From Eubacteriaceae bacterium (lineage in GTDB: Bacteria; Bacillota; Clostridia; Lachnospirales; Lachnospiraceae), in assembly GCA_902363805.1 (NCBI GenBank), contig CABJBF010000001.1, positions 310,001 through 374,000 of the forward strand: 64,000 nt of DNA, in the 5' to 3' direction. The translations under genes and the position numbers were made by a program. Shown here in pieces: positions 55,560 through 63,213 of the stretch (its first letter is position 1; each line of letters starts with the position of its first letter). Under the pieces are notes generated by a model. The model was not told the origin of the DNA, did not search any database, and saw only the letters and a list, made by a program, of their open reading frames with translations.

Positions 55560-55832
55560 TTACGGATTTTGACTGATTTTTATATAATATTCTGTAAAAA
55601 ATAACGGTTTTATTAGTATAAATTCTATTGACTACAGATGATAGAAAAATAATCAGAAAATGTCCGTAAATATGAATTCCTAATTGAATAAAAATTATTA
55701 TTTCCAATATTTTTTTACGGATATTTGTGTAATTTTAGTTATAATCCGTAATATTCTAAATACGAGAAATTTTGGATAATAATTGTTGATGTTTTTTACG
55801 GATAAATTTTTCTTTTTTGATTTCATCCGTAA
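55560..55832. repeat. Cluster of TTACGGA/TCCGTAA motifs
   Basis: TTACGGA occurs at 55560, 55715 and 55796, and its complement TCCGTAA at 55663, 55745 and 55826, with a one-base variant near 55602. The last four form two palindromes with the same 30-bp offset between arms, 81 bp apart. No gene is seen in 55516-56080. A 91-codon frame at 55783-56058 has no ribosome binding site and begins inside the motif cluster. A direct repeat ACAATCTACAAGCAAACCC (near 55866 and 55931) lies further right. Confidence 0.7.
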
Positions 55833-56143
55833 ATATAGTAAAAAATCCAAAAACAAATCCTATATACAATCTACAAGCAAACCCCAAATTATAAATCCCA
55901 ACGAAAATCCCCCAAAAACAAACCATAAACACAATCTACAAGCAAACCCTGCCTTCCCACTATATAAATATCCCTCAAAATACATCTCTACATTCATTGA
56001 CGAATATATCCTAATTAGGTATAATTTACTTTATGAGTTTAAAGCAAAAAAGCAGTAAATTATGCTAAATACAAAATAATATGAAGTGCATTTGTATTGC
56101 ACTATCAGTTTTATACATAATGACGAAAGGCAGGTTACATATT

Positions 56144-57889
56144 TTGAGTAAAAAAATTATGTTAGGTAACGAGGCGATTGCCAGGGGAGCATACGAAGCA
56201 GGAGTTAAAGTTACTTCAGCTTACCCTGGAACACCTAGTACAGAAATTAGTGAAAATGTTGTTAAATATCCGGGAATTAAGGCTGAATGGGCACCAAATG
56301 AAAAAGTAGCAACAGAAGTTGCAATTGGTGCATCTATGGCAGGCGTACGTTCAATGTGCATGATGAAACACGTTGGTGTAAACGTTGCATCTGACCCATT
56401 ATACACAGTATCTTATATCGGTGTTAATGGTGGTATGGTTTTAGTTGCAGCAGATGACCCCGGAATGTACAGTTCACAGAACGAACAGGATTCAAGAATG
56501 GTTGCAAGAGCAGCAATGGTTCCTGTTGTAGAACCATCAGACAGTGAAGAAGCAAGAGTATTTACAAAGAGAGCGTATGAACTTTCAGAAAAATATGACA
56601 CTCCTGTAATTCTTCGCTCAACAACAAGACTTTCACATTCACAGGGAATTGTTAATCTTGAAGAAAGACAGGAAATAGAAGATAAGCCATACGAAAGAAA
56701 TGTAGCAAAGAATGTTATGATGCCGGGAAATGCAATTAAGCGTCATATTTTTGTAGAAGAACGTTTAAAGAGAATGGCAGAAGATGCATGTACATTAGAC
56801 ATTAATAAAGTTGAATACAACGATACAAAGATTGGTGTTATTACAAGTGGTATCGTATATCAGTATGTAAAAGAAGTATTACCTAATGCATCAGTTCTTA
56901 AGTTAGGATTGGTAAATCCACTTCCTATGAAACTTATCGAAGAATTTGCATCAAAGGTAGACACATTATATGTTATAGAAGAATTAGAGCCTGTAATAGA
57001 AGAACAGGTTAAGGCTCATGGAATCAAATGTATTGGAAAAGAAATTTTTACAGTACAGGGTGAATACAGTGCCAATATGCTTAGAAAAGCAATCTTAAAA
57101 GAAGATTTAGATTTAGATACACCTGCACAGGCACCGGCAAGACCACCAATTCTTTGTCCGGGATGTCCTCATAGAAGCACATTCTCAGTATTAAAGAAAT
57201 TAAAAATTCATGCAGCAGGTGATATCGGATGCTACACATTAGGAGCTGTAAATCCTTTAAATGTAGTAGATACAACAGTTTGTATGGGTGCAAGTATTTC
57301 AACACTTCACGGTATTGAAAAAGCTAAAGGAAAAGATTTCATAAAGAACTGGGTTGCAGTAATTGGTGATTCAACATTTTTACATACAGGTGTTAATTCA
57401 CTTATGAACATGGTTTACAATCAGGCAACAGGAACAGTTATGATTTTAGATAACTCAACAACAGGTATGACAGGTCATCAGGATCACTCAGCAACAGGAA
57501 AAATGTTAAATGGTGAACCAACATACGCTATTGATTTAGTAGATTTGTGTCATGCAATCGGTGTAAAGCACGTAGAAGTTGTAGATGCATTTGATATTAA
57601 GAAATTGGAAGAAGTAATTAAGACAGAAGTTGCAAGAGATGAAGTTTCTGTTATTATTTCTCAGTCACCATGTGCATTGCTTAAGTCATTTGTGCCAAAG
57701 GGCAAATGTTATACAATTCCTGAAAAATGTAAGAAGTGCGGAATGTGTCTCGTACCGGGATGTCCTGCAATTACAAAGAATGAAGACGGAACAGTTTCAA
57801 TTGATGCAACAATGTGTAACGGTTGTGGATTATGTATGCAGAATTGTAAATTTGATGCAATTGGATTAAAAGAGAGAGGTGACAAATAA
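56144..57889 (+). CDS. iorA: Indolepyruvate:ferredoxin oxidoreductase, alpha subunit
   Basis: 581 aa. It oxidises aryl 2-oxo acids from Trp, Phe and Tyr to aryl-acetyl-CoA with ferredoxin reduction. The pyrimidine-binding N-domain starts LGNEAIARGAYEAGV and SAYPGTPSTEI. The TPP-binding domain contains GDIGCYTLGA and GDSTFLHTGVNSL. A C-terminal ferredoxin domain carries two 4Fe-4S motifs, CKKCGMC and CNGCGLC. The start is most likely TTG 56144, with AAAGGCAGG upstream; ATG 56120 and 56081 are in frame but have no ribosome binding site and precede it. It overlaps iorB by one base. Confidence 0.94.
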   Translation: MSKKIMLGNEAIARGAYEAGVKVTSAYPGTPSTEISENVVKYPGIKAEWAPNEKVATEVAIGASMAGVRSMCMMKHVGVNVASDPLYTVSYIGVNGGMVLVAADDPGMYSSQNEQDSRMVARAAMVPVVEPSDSEEARVFTKRAYELSEKYDTPVILRSTTRLSHSQGIVNLEERQEIEDKPYERNVAKNVMMPGNAIKRHIFVEERLKRMAEDACTLDINKVEYNDTKIGVITSGIVYQYVKEVLPNASVLKLGLVNPLPMKLIEEFASKVDTLYVIEELEPVIEEQVKAHGIKCIGKEIFTVQGEYSANMLRKAILKEDLDLDTPAQAPARPPILCPGCPHRSTFSVLKKLKIHAAGDIGCYTLGAVNPLNVVDTTVCMGASISTLHGIEKAKGKDFIKNWVAVIGDSTFLHTGVNSLMNMVYNQATGTVMILDNSTTGMTGHQDHSATGKMLNGEPTYAIDLVDLCHAIGVKHVEVVDAFDIKKLEEVIKTEVARDEVSVIISQSPCALLKSFVPKGKCYTIPEKCKKCGMCLVPGCPAITKNEDGTVSIDATMCNGCGLCMQNCKFDAIGLKERGDK

Positions 57890-58464
57890 TGGCAGATACA
57901 AAGAATATTATGATTGTTGGTGTAGGCGGACAGGGTACACTTCTCACAAGTAGAGTTTTAGGTGGAATCACAATTGAAAGCGGATATGATGTAAAACTTT
58001 CAGAAGTTCATGGGATGGCACAGCGTGGAGGAAGCGTTGTTACATTTGTAAGATATGGAGAAAAGGTAGCTGAACCAATTGTTGAAGAAGGTCAGGCAGA
58101 TGTATTAATCGCATTTGAACGTCTTGAAGCATTAAGATATGCACATTTTCTTAAAAAAGACGGTGTAATTATCGTAAATGACCAGAGAATTGACCCTATG
58201 ACAGTAGTTACAGGATTAGCAGAATATCCTGAAAACATTATTGAAAATCTTAGCAAAAAACATAAAGTAATCGCAGTAAATGCAATGGATGAAGCATTAA
58301 AACTTGGAAATTCAAGAGTATTTAATGTAATTATTTTAGGCGTTGCTGCAAAACATATGGATTTTGAAAAAGATAAATGGATTGAAGTTATAAAAGCAAC
58401 AGTTCCACCAAAGACAGTAGACATTAATATTGCTGCATTTGAAAAAGGATACGAATTAGCATAA
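57889..58464 (+). CDS. iorB: Indolepyruvate:ferredoxin oxidoreductase, beta subunit
   Basis: 191-aa gamma-type domain subunit. Typical motifs are IMIVGVGGQGTLLTSRVLG at the N-terminus and SEVHGMAQRGGSVVTFVRYG, the CoA-proximal region. ATG 57889 overlaps the stop of iorA, with GAGAGGTGA as ribosome binding site. The two subunits form the functional heterodimer. Confidence 0.94.
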   Translation: MADTKNIMIVGVGGQGTLLTSRVLGGITIESGYDVKLSEVHGMAQRGGSVVTFVRYGEKVAEPIVEEGQADVLIAFERLEALRYAHFLKKDGVIIVNDQRIDPMTVVTGLAEYPENIIENLSKKHKVIAVNAMDEALKLGNSRVFNVIILGVAAKHMDFEKDKWIEVIKATVPPKTVDINIAAFEKGYELA

Positions 58465-58493
58465 TAAAAATAAACAATAAAGAAGGTGCAGTT

Positions 58494-59324
58494 GTGATAA
58501 TTGATACACATACACACACTTTTCCGGATAGAATTGCCGCCAGAGCATTAGCCGGAATGGAGAAGAGTATTGTTGATAAACATGATTGGAATGTGAAGAT
58601 AAAGGTGGCAGGAACAAGAGATGCACTTAGTGAATCTACAAAGAAAAACGGTGTCGATATTTCTGTGGTTGTTCCTGTGGCAACAAAACCTGAACAGTCT
58701 GCAAGTATTAATGAATTTGCGGCACAAACTAATGAAAAAACAAAGGAAACAGGCGTATTTTCATTAGGCGCAATACATCCTGACAATGAAGATTATAAAG
58801 ATATATTAGATGACATTAAGAAAAAAGGATTAAAAGGAATTAAGGTTCATCCTGACTATCAAAAGGTTGAATTTGATGACCCAAGATATCTTAGAATTTT
58901 TAAATATGCAGATGAACTTGGTCTTGTAATTGTAACACACGCGGGAGAAGATATAGGTCTTCCGGAAAAGATTCACTGTACACCTGATATGGTGCTTAAT
59001 GTACTAAACAAAGTTAATCCTAAAAAATTAGTCCTTGCTCATATGGGTGGATGGAATTTATGGGATGAGGTAGAAGAAAAATTAGTGGGAAAAAATGTCT
59101 ATTTTGACACGGCTTTTTCTTTTGAAAAAGGTATTCCCCACTTAGAAAAAGAACAATTTTTAAGAATTGTTGAAAAACATGGTGCAGATAAAATTTTATT
59201 TGCAACAGACAGTCCGTGGTCTGATCAGGGATATACACTTGAAAGATTAAAAGAATTTGGAATGCCTGAAAAAGCATTGAACCTTATATTAGGGGAAAAT
59301 GCAAAAAAACTATTTGAATTTTAA
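58494..59324 (+). CDS. Amidohydrolase_2-family TIM-barrel hydrolase
   Basis: 276 aa. The metal site starts with IIDTHTHTFPD. Further conserved features are IKVHPDYQKVEFDDP, VTHAGED, LAHMGGWN and the C-terminal FATDSPWSDQ with its metal/catalytic Asp. Family members are hydrolases or decarboxylases of aromatic and heterocyclic acids. Placed 29 bp after iorB and 12 bp before the acyl-CoA synthetase gene, it probably works on aryl acids or their derivatives. The start is GTG 58494 with AAGGTG upstream. Confidence 0.85.
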   Translation: MIIDTHTHTFPDRIAARALAGMEKSIVDKHDWNVKIKVAGTRDALSESTKKNGVDISVVVPVATKPEQSASINEFAAQTNEKTKETGVFSLGAIHPDNEDYKDILDDIKKKGLKGIKVHPDYQKVEFDDPRYLRIFKYADELGLVIVTHAGEDIGLPEKIHCTPDMVLNVLNKVNPKKLVLAHMGGWNLWDEVEEKLVGKNVYFDTAFSFEKGIPHLEKEQFLRIVEKHGADKILFATDSPWSDQGYTLERLKEFGMPEKALNLILGENAKKLFEF

Positions 59325-59336
59325 TGAGGTAGAGAA

Positions 59337-60971
59337 ATGCCAATCACAGAGATTTTAGAGAAGAACGCAAAAGAATATGGAAAAGATGTCTGCTTAGTAG
59401 AAATTAATCCAGACTTGCAGGAAAAGAAAAGAGTAACATGGAGAGATTACGAATTAATCGAATCCAATCCAATGTGTCAGTATAGAAGAGAAATTACATG
59501 GCACGTATTTAACGAAAAAGCAAACCGTTTCGCAAATCTGCTTATTAGCAGAGGAATTAAGAAAGGCGACAAAGTAGCAATTCTTTTAATGAACTGCTTA
59601 GAATGGCTTCCAATTTATTTTGGAATTTTAAAGGCAGGAGCTTTGGCTGTCCCATTAAATTTCAGATACGCAGCAGACGAAATAAAATACTGTGTTGAAC
59701 TTGCAGAAGTAGATGTATTAGTATTTGGACCTGAATTTACAGGCCGTGTAGAAGAAATCGTTGATGAAATTGATGAAAAGAGAATTTTATTCTATGTAGG
59801 TGGTGACTGCCCAACATTTGCTGAAGATTATGATAAGTTAGCAGCAAATTGCCCAAGCTATTCACCTGACATTAAATTAACAGATGATGATTATGCGGCA
59901 ATTTACTTTTCATCTGGAACAACAGGTTTCCCTAAAGCTATTTTACATAAACACAGAAGTTTAATGCATGCAGCAAAAGTTGAACAGAAACATCATGGAC
60001 AGACTAAGGATGATGTATTTCTTTGCATTCCTCCACTTTACCATACAGGCGCAAAAATGCACTGGCTTGGAAGTTTTCTTGTGGGAGGCAAGGCAGTATT
60101 GCTTAAAGGTGTTACACCAAAGACTATTCTTGAAACAGTGTCAAATGAGCAGTGTACAATTGTATGGCTTTTGGTACCATGGGCTCAGGATATTTTGCTT
60201 GCAATAGAAAAAGGCGATGTTAAGCTTGAAGATTATAAATTAGACCAGTGGAGACTTATGCATATTGGTGCACAGCCGGTTCCACAGAGCTTAATTAAAA
60301 AATGGAAAACAATTTTCCCTCATCATCAGTATGACACTAACTACGGTCTTAGTGAATCAATTGGACCTGGTGCTGTACATTTAGGAGTCGAAAATATTGA
60401 CCATGTTGGTGCAATCGGTGTTCCGGGATATGGATGGGAAGTTAAGATTGTGGATGAAAATGGTGTAGAAGTTAAGCAGGGAGATGTCGGTGAATTAATT
60501 CTTAAAGGACCCGGTGTAATGGAATGTTATTACAACGACCCTAAGGCAACAGCAGAAACACTTAAAGACGGCTGGTTATACACAGGAGATATGGCTGAGC
60601 AGGACAGTGAGGGATTTATATACCTTGTAGACAGAAAGAAAGATGTTATTATTTCCGGTGGTGAAAATATTTATCCGGTTCAGATAGAAAACTTCTTAAG
60701 CAAACATCCTGATATAAAAGATGTAGCTGTAATAGGTATTGCTGATACAAGATTAGGTGAAATATCAGCTGCAATTATTGAATTGAAACCAGGTGTAGCA
60801 ACAACAGAAGAAGATATTAATAATTTCTGTAAGGAACTTCCACGTTACAAGAGACCTAGAAAAATTATTTTTGCGGATGTACCTAGAAATCCAACAGGTA
60901 AGATTGAAAAACCTAAGTTAAGACATATGTATAACAGCGAAAACTTAGTAGATGCCCAGAACAGAGCGTAA
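59337..60971 (+). CDS. AMP-forming acyl-CoA synthetase
   Basis: 544-aa ANL-superfamily enzyme that activates a carboxylic acid with ATP and CoA. The P-loop is YFSSGTTGFPKA. The A5-like motif is TNYGLSESIG. The hinge and A8 region is YTGDMAEQDSEGFIYLVDRKKDVI, and the catalytic Lys is in PTGKIEKPKL. The acid-binding pocket cannot be typed by eye. Clustering with iorAB suggests aryl-acetate or indole-acetate, with the ligase running in either direction (ATP formation or substrate activation). A GAGGTAGAG ribosome binding site precedes ATG 59337. Confidence 0.92.
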   Translation: MPITEILEKNAKEYGKDVCLVEINPDLQEKKRVTWRDYELIESNPMCQYRREITWHVFNEKANRFANLLISRGIKKGDKVAILLMNCLEWLPIYFGILKAGALAVPLNFRYAADEIKYCVELAEVDVLVFGPEFTGRVEEIVDEIDEKRILFYVGGDCPTFAEDYDKLAANCPSYSPDIKLTDDDYAAIYFSSGTTGFPKAILHKHRSLMHAAKVEQKHHGQTKDDVFLCIPPLYHTGAKMHWLGSFLVGGKAVLLKGVTPKTILETVSNEQCTIVWLLVPWAQDILLAIEKGDVKLEDYKLDQWRLMHIGAQPVPQSLIKKWKTIFPHHQYDTNYGLSESIGPGAVHLGVENIDHVGAIGVPGYGWEVKIVDENGVEVKQGDVGELILKGPGVMECYYNDPKATAETLKDGWLYTGDMAEQDSEGFIYLVDRKKDVIISGGENIYPVQIENFLSKHPDIKDVAVIGIADTRLGEISAAIIELKPGVATTEEDINNFCKELPRYKRPRKIIFADVPRNPTGKIEKPKLRHMYNSENLVDAQNRA

Positions 60972-61006
60972 AAGGGTAAATAATTAAATAAATTAAGATA
61001 ATGCGA

Positions 61007-61052
61007 AAAGGCATAGCCCATAGAATTAAATTCATGAGTTGTGTCTTTTTTT
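61007..61052 (+). terminator. Terminator after the iorAB operon
   Basis: AAAGGCATAGCCCAT (61007-61021) pairs with ATGAGTTGTGTCTTT (61034-61048), with some G-T pairs and one mismatch, followed by a seven-T run. Confidence 0.82.
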
Positions 61053-61190
61053 GGCTCTTAAAATTTATGAATAAACAGAACATATTATATCAAATTAAAT
61101 ATAACGGTAAACAATATATTGACACACAAAGTATTAGAGAATAATATATGTATATATCAAAGGGACAATACAATTTATAGGAGGAGCGAT

Positions 61191-61544
61191 ATGAAAAAGT
61201 ATTTGGCGGGAATTACAAGTGCAATTGCAACACTAGCATGTATCTTGGCAAACTATCTGGTGAGACTTGTTAATAAGGAAGTTTCAATGTCTTATAAGGC
61301 ATGGGAAGGAATAGGAAAAGAGATTATTATTTACATAGTCTTAGGATTGATTATTGGATATAATATTTATGTATTAAGCAAAAATATTAAGAATAATACA
61401 ATCACAATAATAGTTGCCGTAATTGTTAACATAGTAATTGCAGCTATTATGTTTTATTGGTGGGATCAGGTATGGACAATAGTTTTATTAGTGGGAAGTT
61501 ATTTAACACTATTATTAACAAAGATAATTGAAAAAGAAGCATAA
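61191..61544 (+). CDS. Small membrane protein of unknown function
   Basis: 117 aa with four hydrophobic segments (ITSAIATLACILANYLV, IIIYIVLGLIIGYNIYVL, ITIIVAVIVNIVIAAIMFYW, WTIVLLVGSYLTLLL). The start is ATG 61191 because of AGGAGGAGCG directly upstream; the frame is open before it but lacks a ribosome binding site. It has its own terminator, so it is monocistronic. I recognise no family. Confidence 0.75.
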   Translation: MKKYLAGITSAIATLACILANYLVRLVNKEVSMSYKAWEGIGKEIIIYIVLGLIIGYNIYVLSKNIKNNTITIIVAVIVNIVIAAIMFYWWDQVWTIVLLVGSYLTLLLTKIIEKEA

Positions 61545-61547
61545 ATA

Positions 61548-61625
61548 ATAAAAGCGATAGAGTTCTGATATGAATCCACAACACAAGTTGAGATAATATC
61601 ATTAATTCTATCGCTTTTATATTTA
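61548..61625 (+). terminator. Terminator after the small membrane protein gene
   Basis: AAAAGCGATAGA (61550-61561) pairs perfectly with TCTATCGCTTTT (61607-61618), with an inner GATAT/ATATC helix and a T-rich 3' side. Confidence 0.85.
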
Positions 61626-61647
61626 AAGGAAAGAGGAGGACACAGAG

Positions 61648-61833
61648 ATGAGAAAAAGAAGATGCAAATGGGGAATTTGTTTCACTGCTTTATTAGTATG
61701 TGTAATGAGTGCAAGTGTTTTTGCGGCAACAGCTAGTAGAACAACTGTATATGCAGATTCAGAAGATAAATCGATTCAACCGGAGTACAGATGCTATGAT
61801 ACAGAAAAAGATAGAGGAATAATTATAGATTAA
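61648..61833 (+). CDS. Small exported peptide precursor
   Basis: 61 aa. A basic start (MRKRRCKWG), a hydrophobic core (FTALLVCVMSASVFA) and an A-x-A-type cleavage site near residue 27 make a clean signal peptide. The mature part would be about 34 residues, acidic, ending in RCYDTEKDRGIIID, with one Cys. AGAGGAGGAC precedes ATG 61648, and the gene is framed by terminators on both sides, which supports it as real despite its size. No family is recognised; a secreted signal or a remnant of a longer gene are both possible. Confidence 0.65.
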   Translation: MRKRRCKWGICFTALLVCVMSASVFAATASRTTVYADSEDKSIQPEYRCYDTEKDRGIIID

Positions 61834-61837
61834 ATAT

Positions 61838-61890
61838 AGAAGAGGCAGTTGCGTCTGTGATTAAATCACTAAAGCAACTGCCTCTTCTTA
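61838..61890. terminator. Terminator between convergent genes
   Basis: AGAAGAGGCAGTTGC (61838-61852) and GCAACTGCCTCTTCT (61874-61888) form a perfect 15-bp stem between the exported peptide gene and the minus-strand hydrolase gene. T tracts are weak on both sides. A second hairpin (TATTAC...CCGGA/TCCGGTAATA, 61898-61926) lies nearer the hydrolase stop. Confidence 0.85.
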
Positions 61891-61935
61891 GATAAGTATA
61901 TTACTGCCGGATTATTCCGGTAATATTATTCAATT

Positions 61936-62649
61936 TTATTTAAACTGGTGATTCTGTATCTGTAATCTGCATCCTGGTACATAACCACTGAAATATAAGT
62001 AACTGCTCATATCAATAGTTTTACTATTGTATGAAACTGTATTGTCTCCATTTAAAACATCTTTAGCAGCTTTAATACAGTCAGAATTTAAACTTCCACT
62101 GTCGTATAATGATAATGATCTGCTAAGAGAACCATTTCTTGCAGGAGTAAATTGACCACTCTGATAAACAACTCCGCTAACTGTGTTAGGGAAGAGTGAA
62201 GATTTTACTCTGTTCATAACTACAATTCCTACAGCTTTCTTACCGGCATAAACCTGATTGCCTGATTCACTGTAAATAATTGAAGAAAGCATTCTTAAAT
62301 CACTGCTGTTGTAACGATTCTTAACTGTTATATTAACTGTTCCGTAAGTTGAACCATTAACTTTACTTGTTATTGTAATTGTTGCCTTGCCGGCCTTTAA
62401 ACCGGTAACAGTACCTTTCTTTGAAACCTTGGCAACTTTCTTGTTGCTTGATTTAAAAGAATAGTAATCAACATTATTACCATTGCTTTTTAAAAGTTTC
62501 TTTATCTTGTATGTCTTATTTACCTTAACTGTCTTCGTAATACTTATCTGTGATTTGTTTGTTGAATTAATATCTGCGTTTACCATTGTAATGCTTGATG
62601 CAATAAGCATAAATGCTATCATTAGTAAACTATAAATCTTTAATTTCAC
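61936..62649 (-). CDS. Exported SleB-like cell wall hydrolase with Ig-like (Big_2) domain
   Basis: 237 aa. Signal peptide (MKLKIYSLLMIAFMLIASSI, cleavage near VNA). Residues ~35-115 form a bacterial Ig-like Big_2 domain (SSNKKVAKVSKKGTVTGLKAG). Residues ~120-237 form a Hydrolase_2/SleB catalytic domain with the predicted catalytic Glu in SIIYSESGNQVYAGKKAVGI and MNRVKSSLFP. It is predicted to act as a lytic transglycosylase or amidase on peptidoglycan. The start is GTG 62649 with GGAGG 5 nt upstream on the minus strand; the TTG 12 nt earlier overlaps that site. WalR-like boxes lie between promoter and start. Confidence 0.88.
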   Translation of the reverse strand: MKLKIYSLLMIAFMLIASSITMVNADINSTNKSQISITKTVKVNKTYKIKKLLKSNGNNVDYYSFKSSNKKVAKVSKKGTVTGLKAGKATITITSKVNGSTYGTVNITVKNRYNSSDLRMLSSIIYSESGNQVYAGKKAVGIVVMNRVKSSLFPNTVSGVVYQSGQFTPARNGSLSRSLSLYDSGSLNSDCIKAAKDVLNGDNTVSYNSKTIDMSSYLYFSGYVPGCRLQIQNHQFK

Positions 62650-62662
62650 AACGACCTCCAAA

Positions 62663-62738
62663 TGTTACGCTTATATTTTACAAATGTTACAAATTTGTTA
62701 CGTTTATTAATAATGCCTTAAAAAACAGTTTTTGTCAA
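62663..62738 (-). promoter_or_regulatory. Promoter with three WalR-like boxes
   Basis: Reading on the minus strand, TTGACA (62738-62733), 17-bp spacer and CATTAT (62715-62710) place the start near 62702. Just downstream the plus strand carries TGTTAC at 62663, 62685 and 62696. The last two are separated by exactly 5 bp, which fits the WalR/YycF consensus TGTWAH-N5-TGTWAH. The spacing of 11 and 22 bp keeps all three on one helix face. Position after the start suggests repression. Confidence 0.7.
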
Positions 62739-62762
62739 GGGTTTTCTTAAAGGAATAATATG

Positions 62763-62836
62763 ACAAACCGTAATAAATAATAAAAAATGAGAACAAAAAC
62801 GAAAAAAATCGAATTAATTTGTTACGGTTTGTAACA
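62763..62836. repeat. 11-bp inverted repeat between divergent genes
   Basis: ACAAACCGTAA (62763-62773) and TTACGGTTTGT (62822-62832) are perfect inverted repeats 48 bp apart. The right arm also contains GTTAC-N5-GTAAC. It lies in the 560-bp region between the hydrolase gene and the MATE gene; no gene is seen in this stretch. Confidence 0.6.
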
Positions 62837-62983
62837 ATTGAAAATGGAATATATAGTGAATGAAAAGAGTGGTTCATACAAGTACTTGATGAAAATGCAA
62901 TATATCATATTTTAAGTTGCAATGACTCATAAAATTTATTTATAATAAGAAAAATTTTTTGGATATTGTAACATTTATGCTAA

Positions 62984-63117
62984 TTGACAAATATAAAATT
63001 ATATGTTACTTTTTTCAGAAGAAAAGTATATAAATTAACTGCCACCGGGTAGTAGCGTATAACGCTGGAGTTCATATCGTTAGGTCTTTGAAGATATGAA
63101 GTTCCGGCGATTTTTTT
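62984..63117 (+). promoter_or_regulatory. Attenuator leader of the MATE transporter gene
   Basis: TTGACA (62984-62989), 17-bp spacer and a weak -10 (TACTTT) precede a leader. CGCTGGAGTTCATATC (63063-63078) pairs with GATATGAAGTTCCGGCG (63093-63109), followed by seven T, a terminator. Just upstream ACTGCCACCGGGTAGTAGCG can compete for pairing: GCG with CGC, and CCACCGG with the CCGG arm region. I cannot match it to a known riboswitch class. Confidence 0.65.
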
Positions 63118-63213
63118 GTAATAAATAACAGAAGAAAATAGTGGACGGCAGAATTTGTGTAATAAAAGAATAATGAAATGCTAAACAATATTTTTAAAAT
63201 AGAAGGATGGAAT

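Noticed and set aside
55783..56058. 91-codon frame upstream of iorA
   Set aside because: No ribosome binding site, starts inside the TTACGGA motif cluster, and its Lys/Asn/Pro-rich translation reflects an A- and C-rich strand with a direct DNA repeat.
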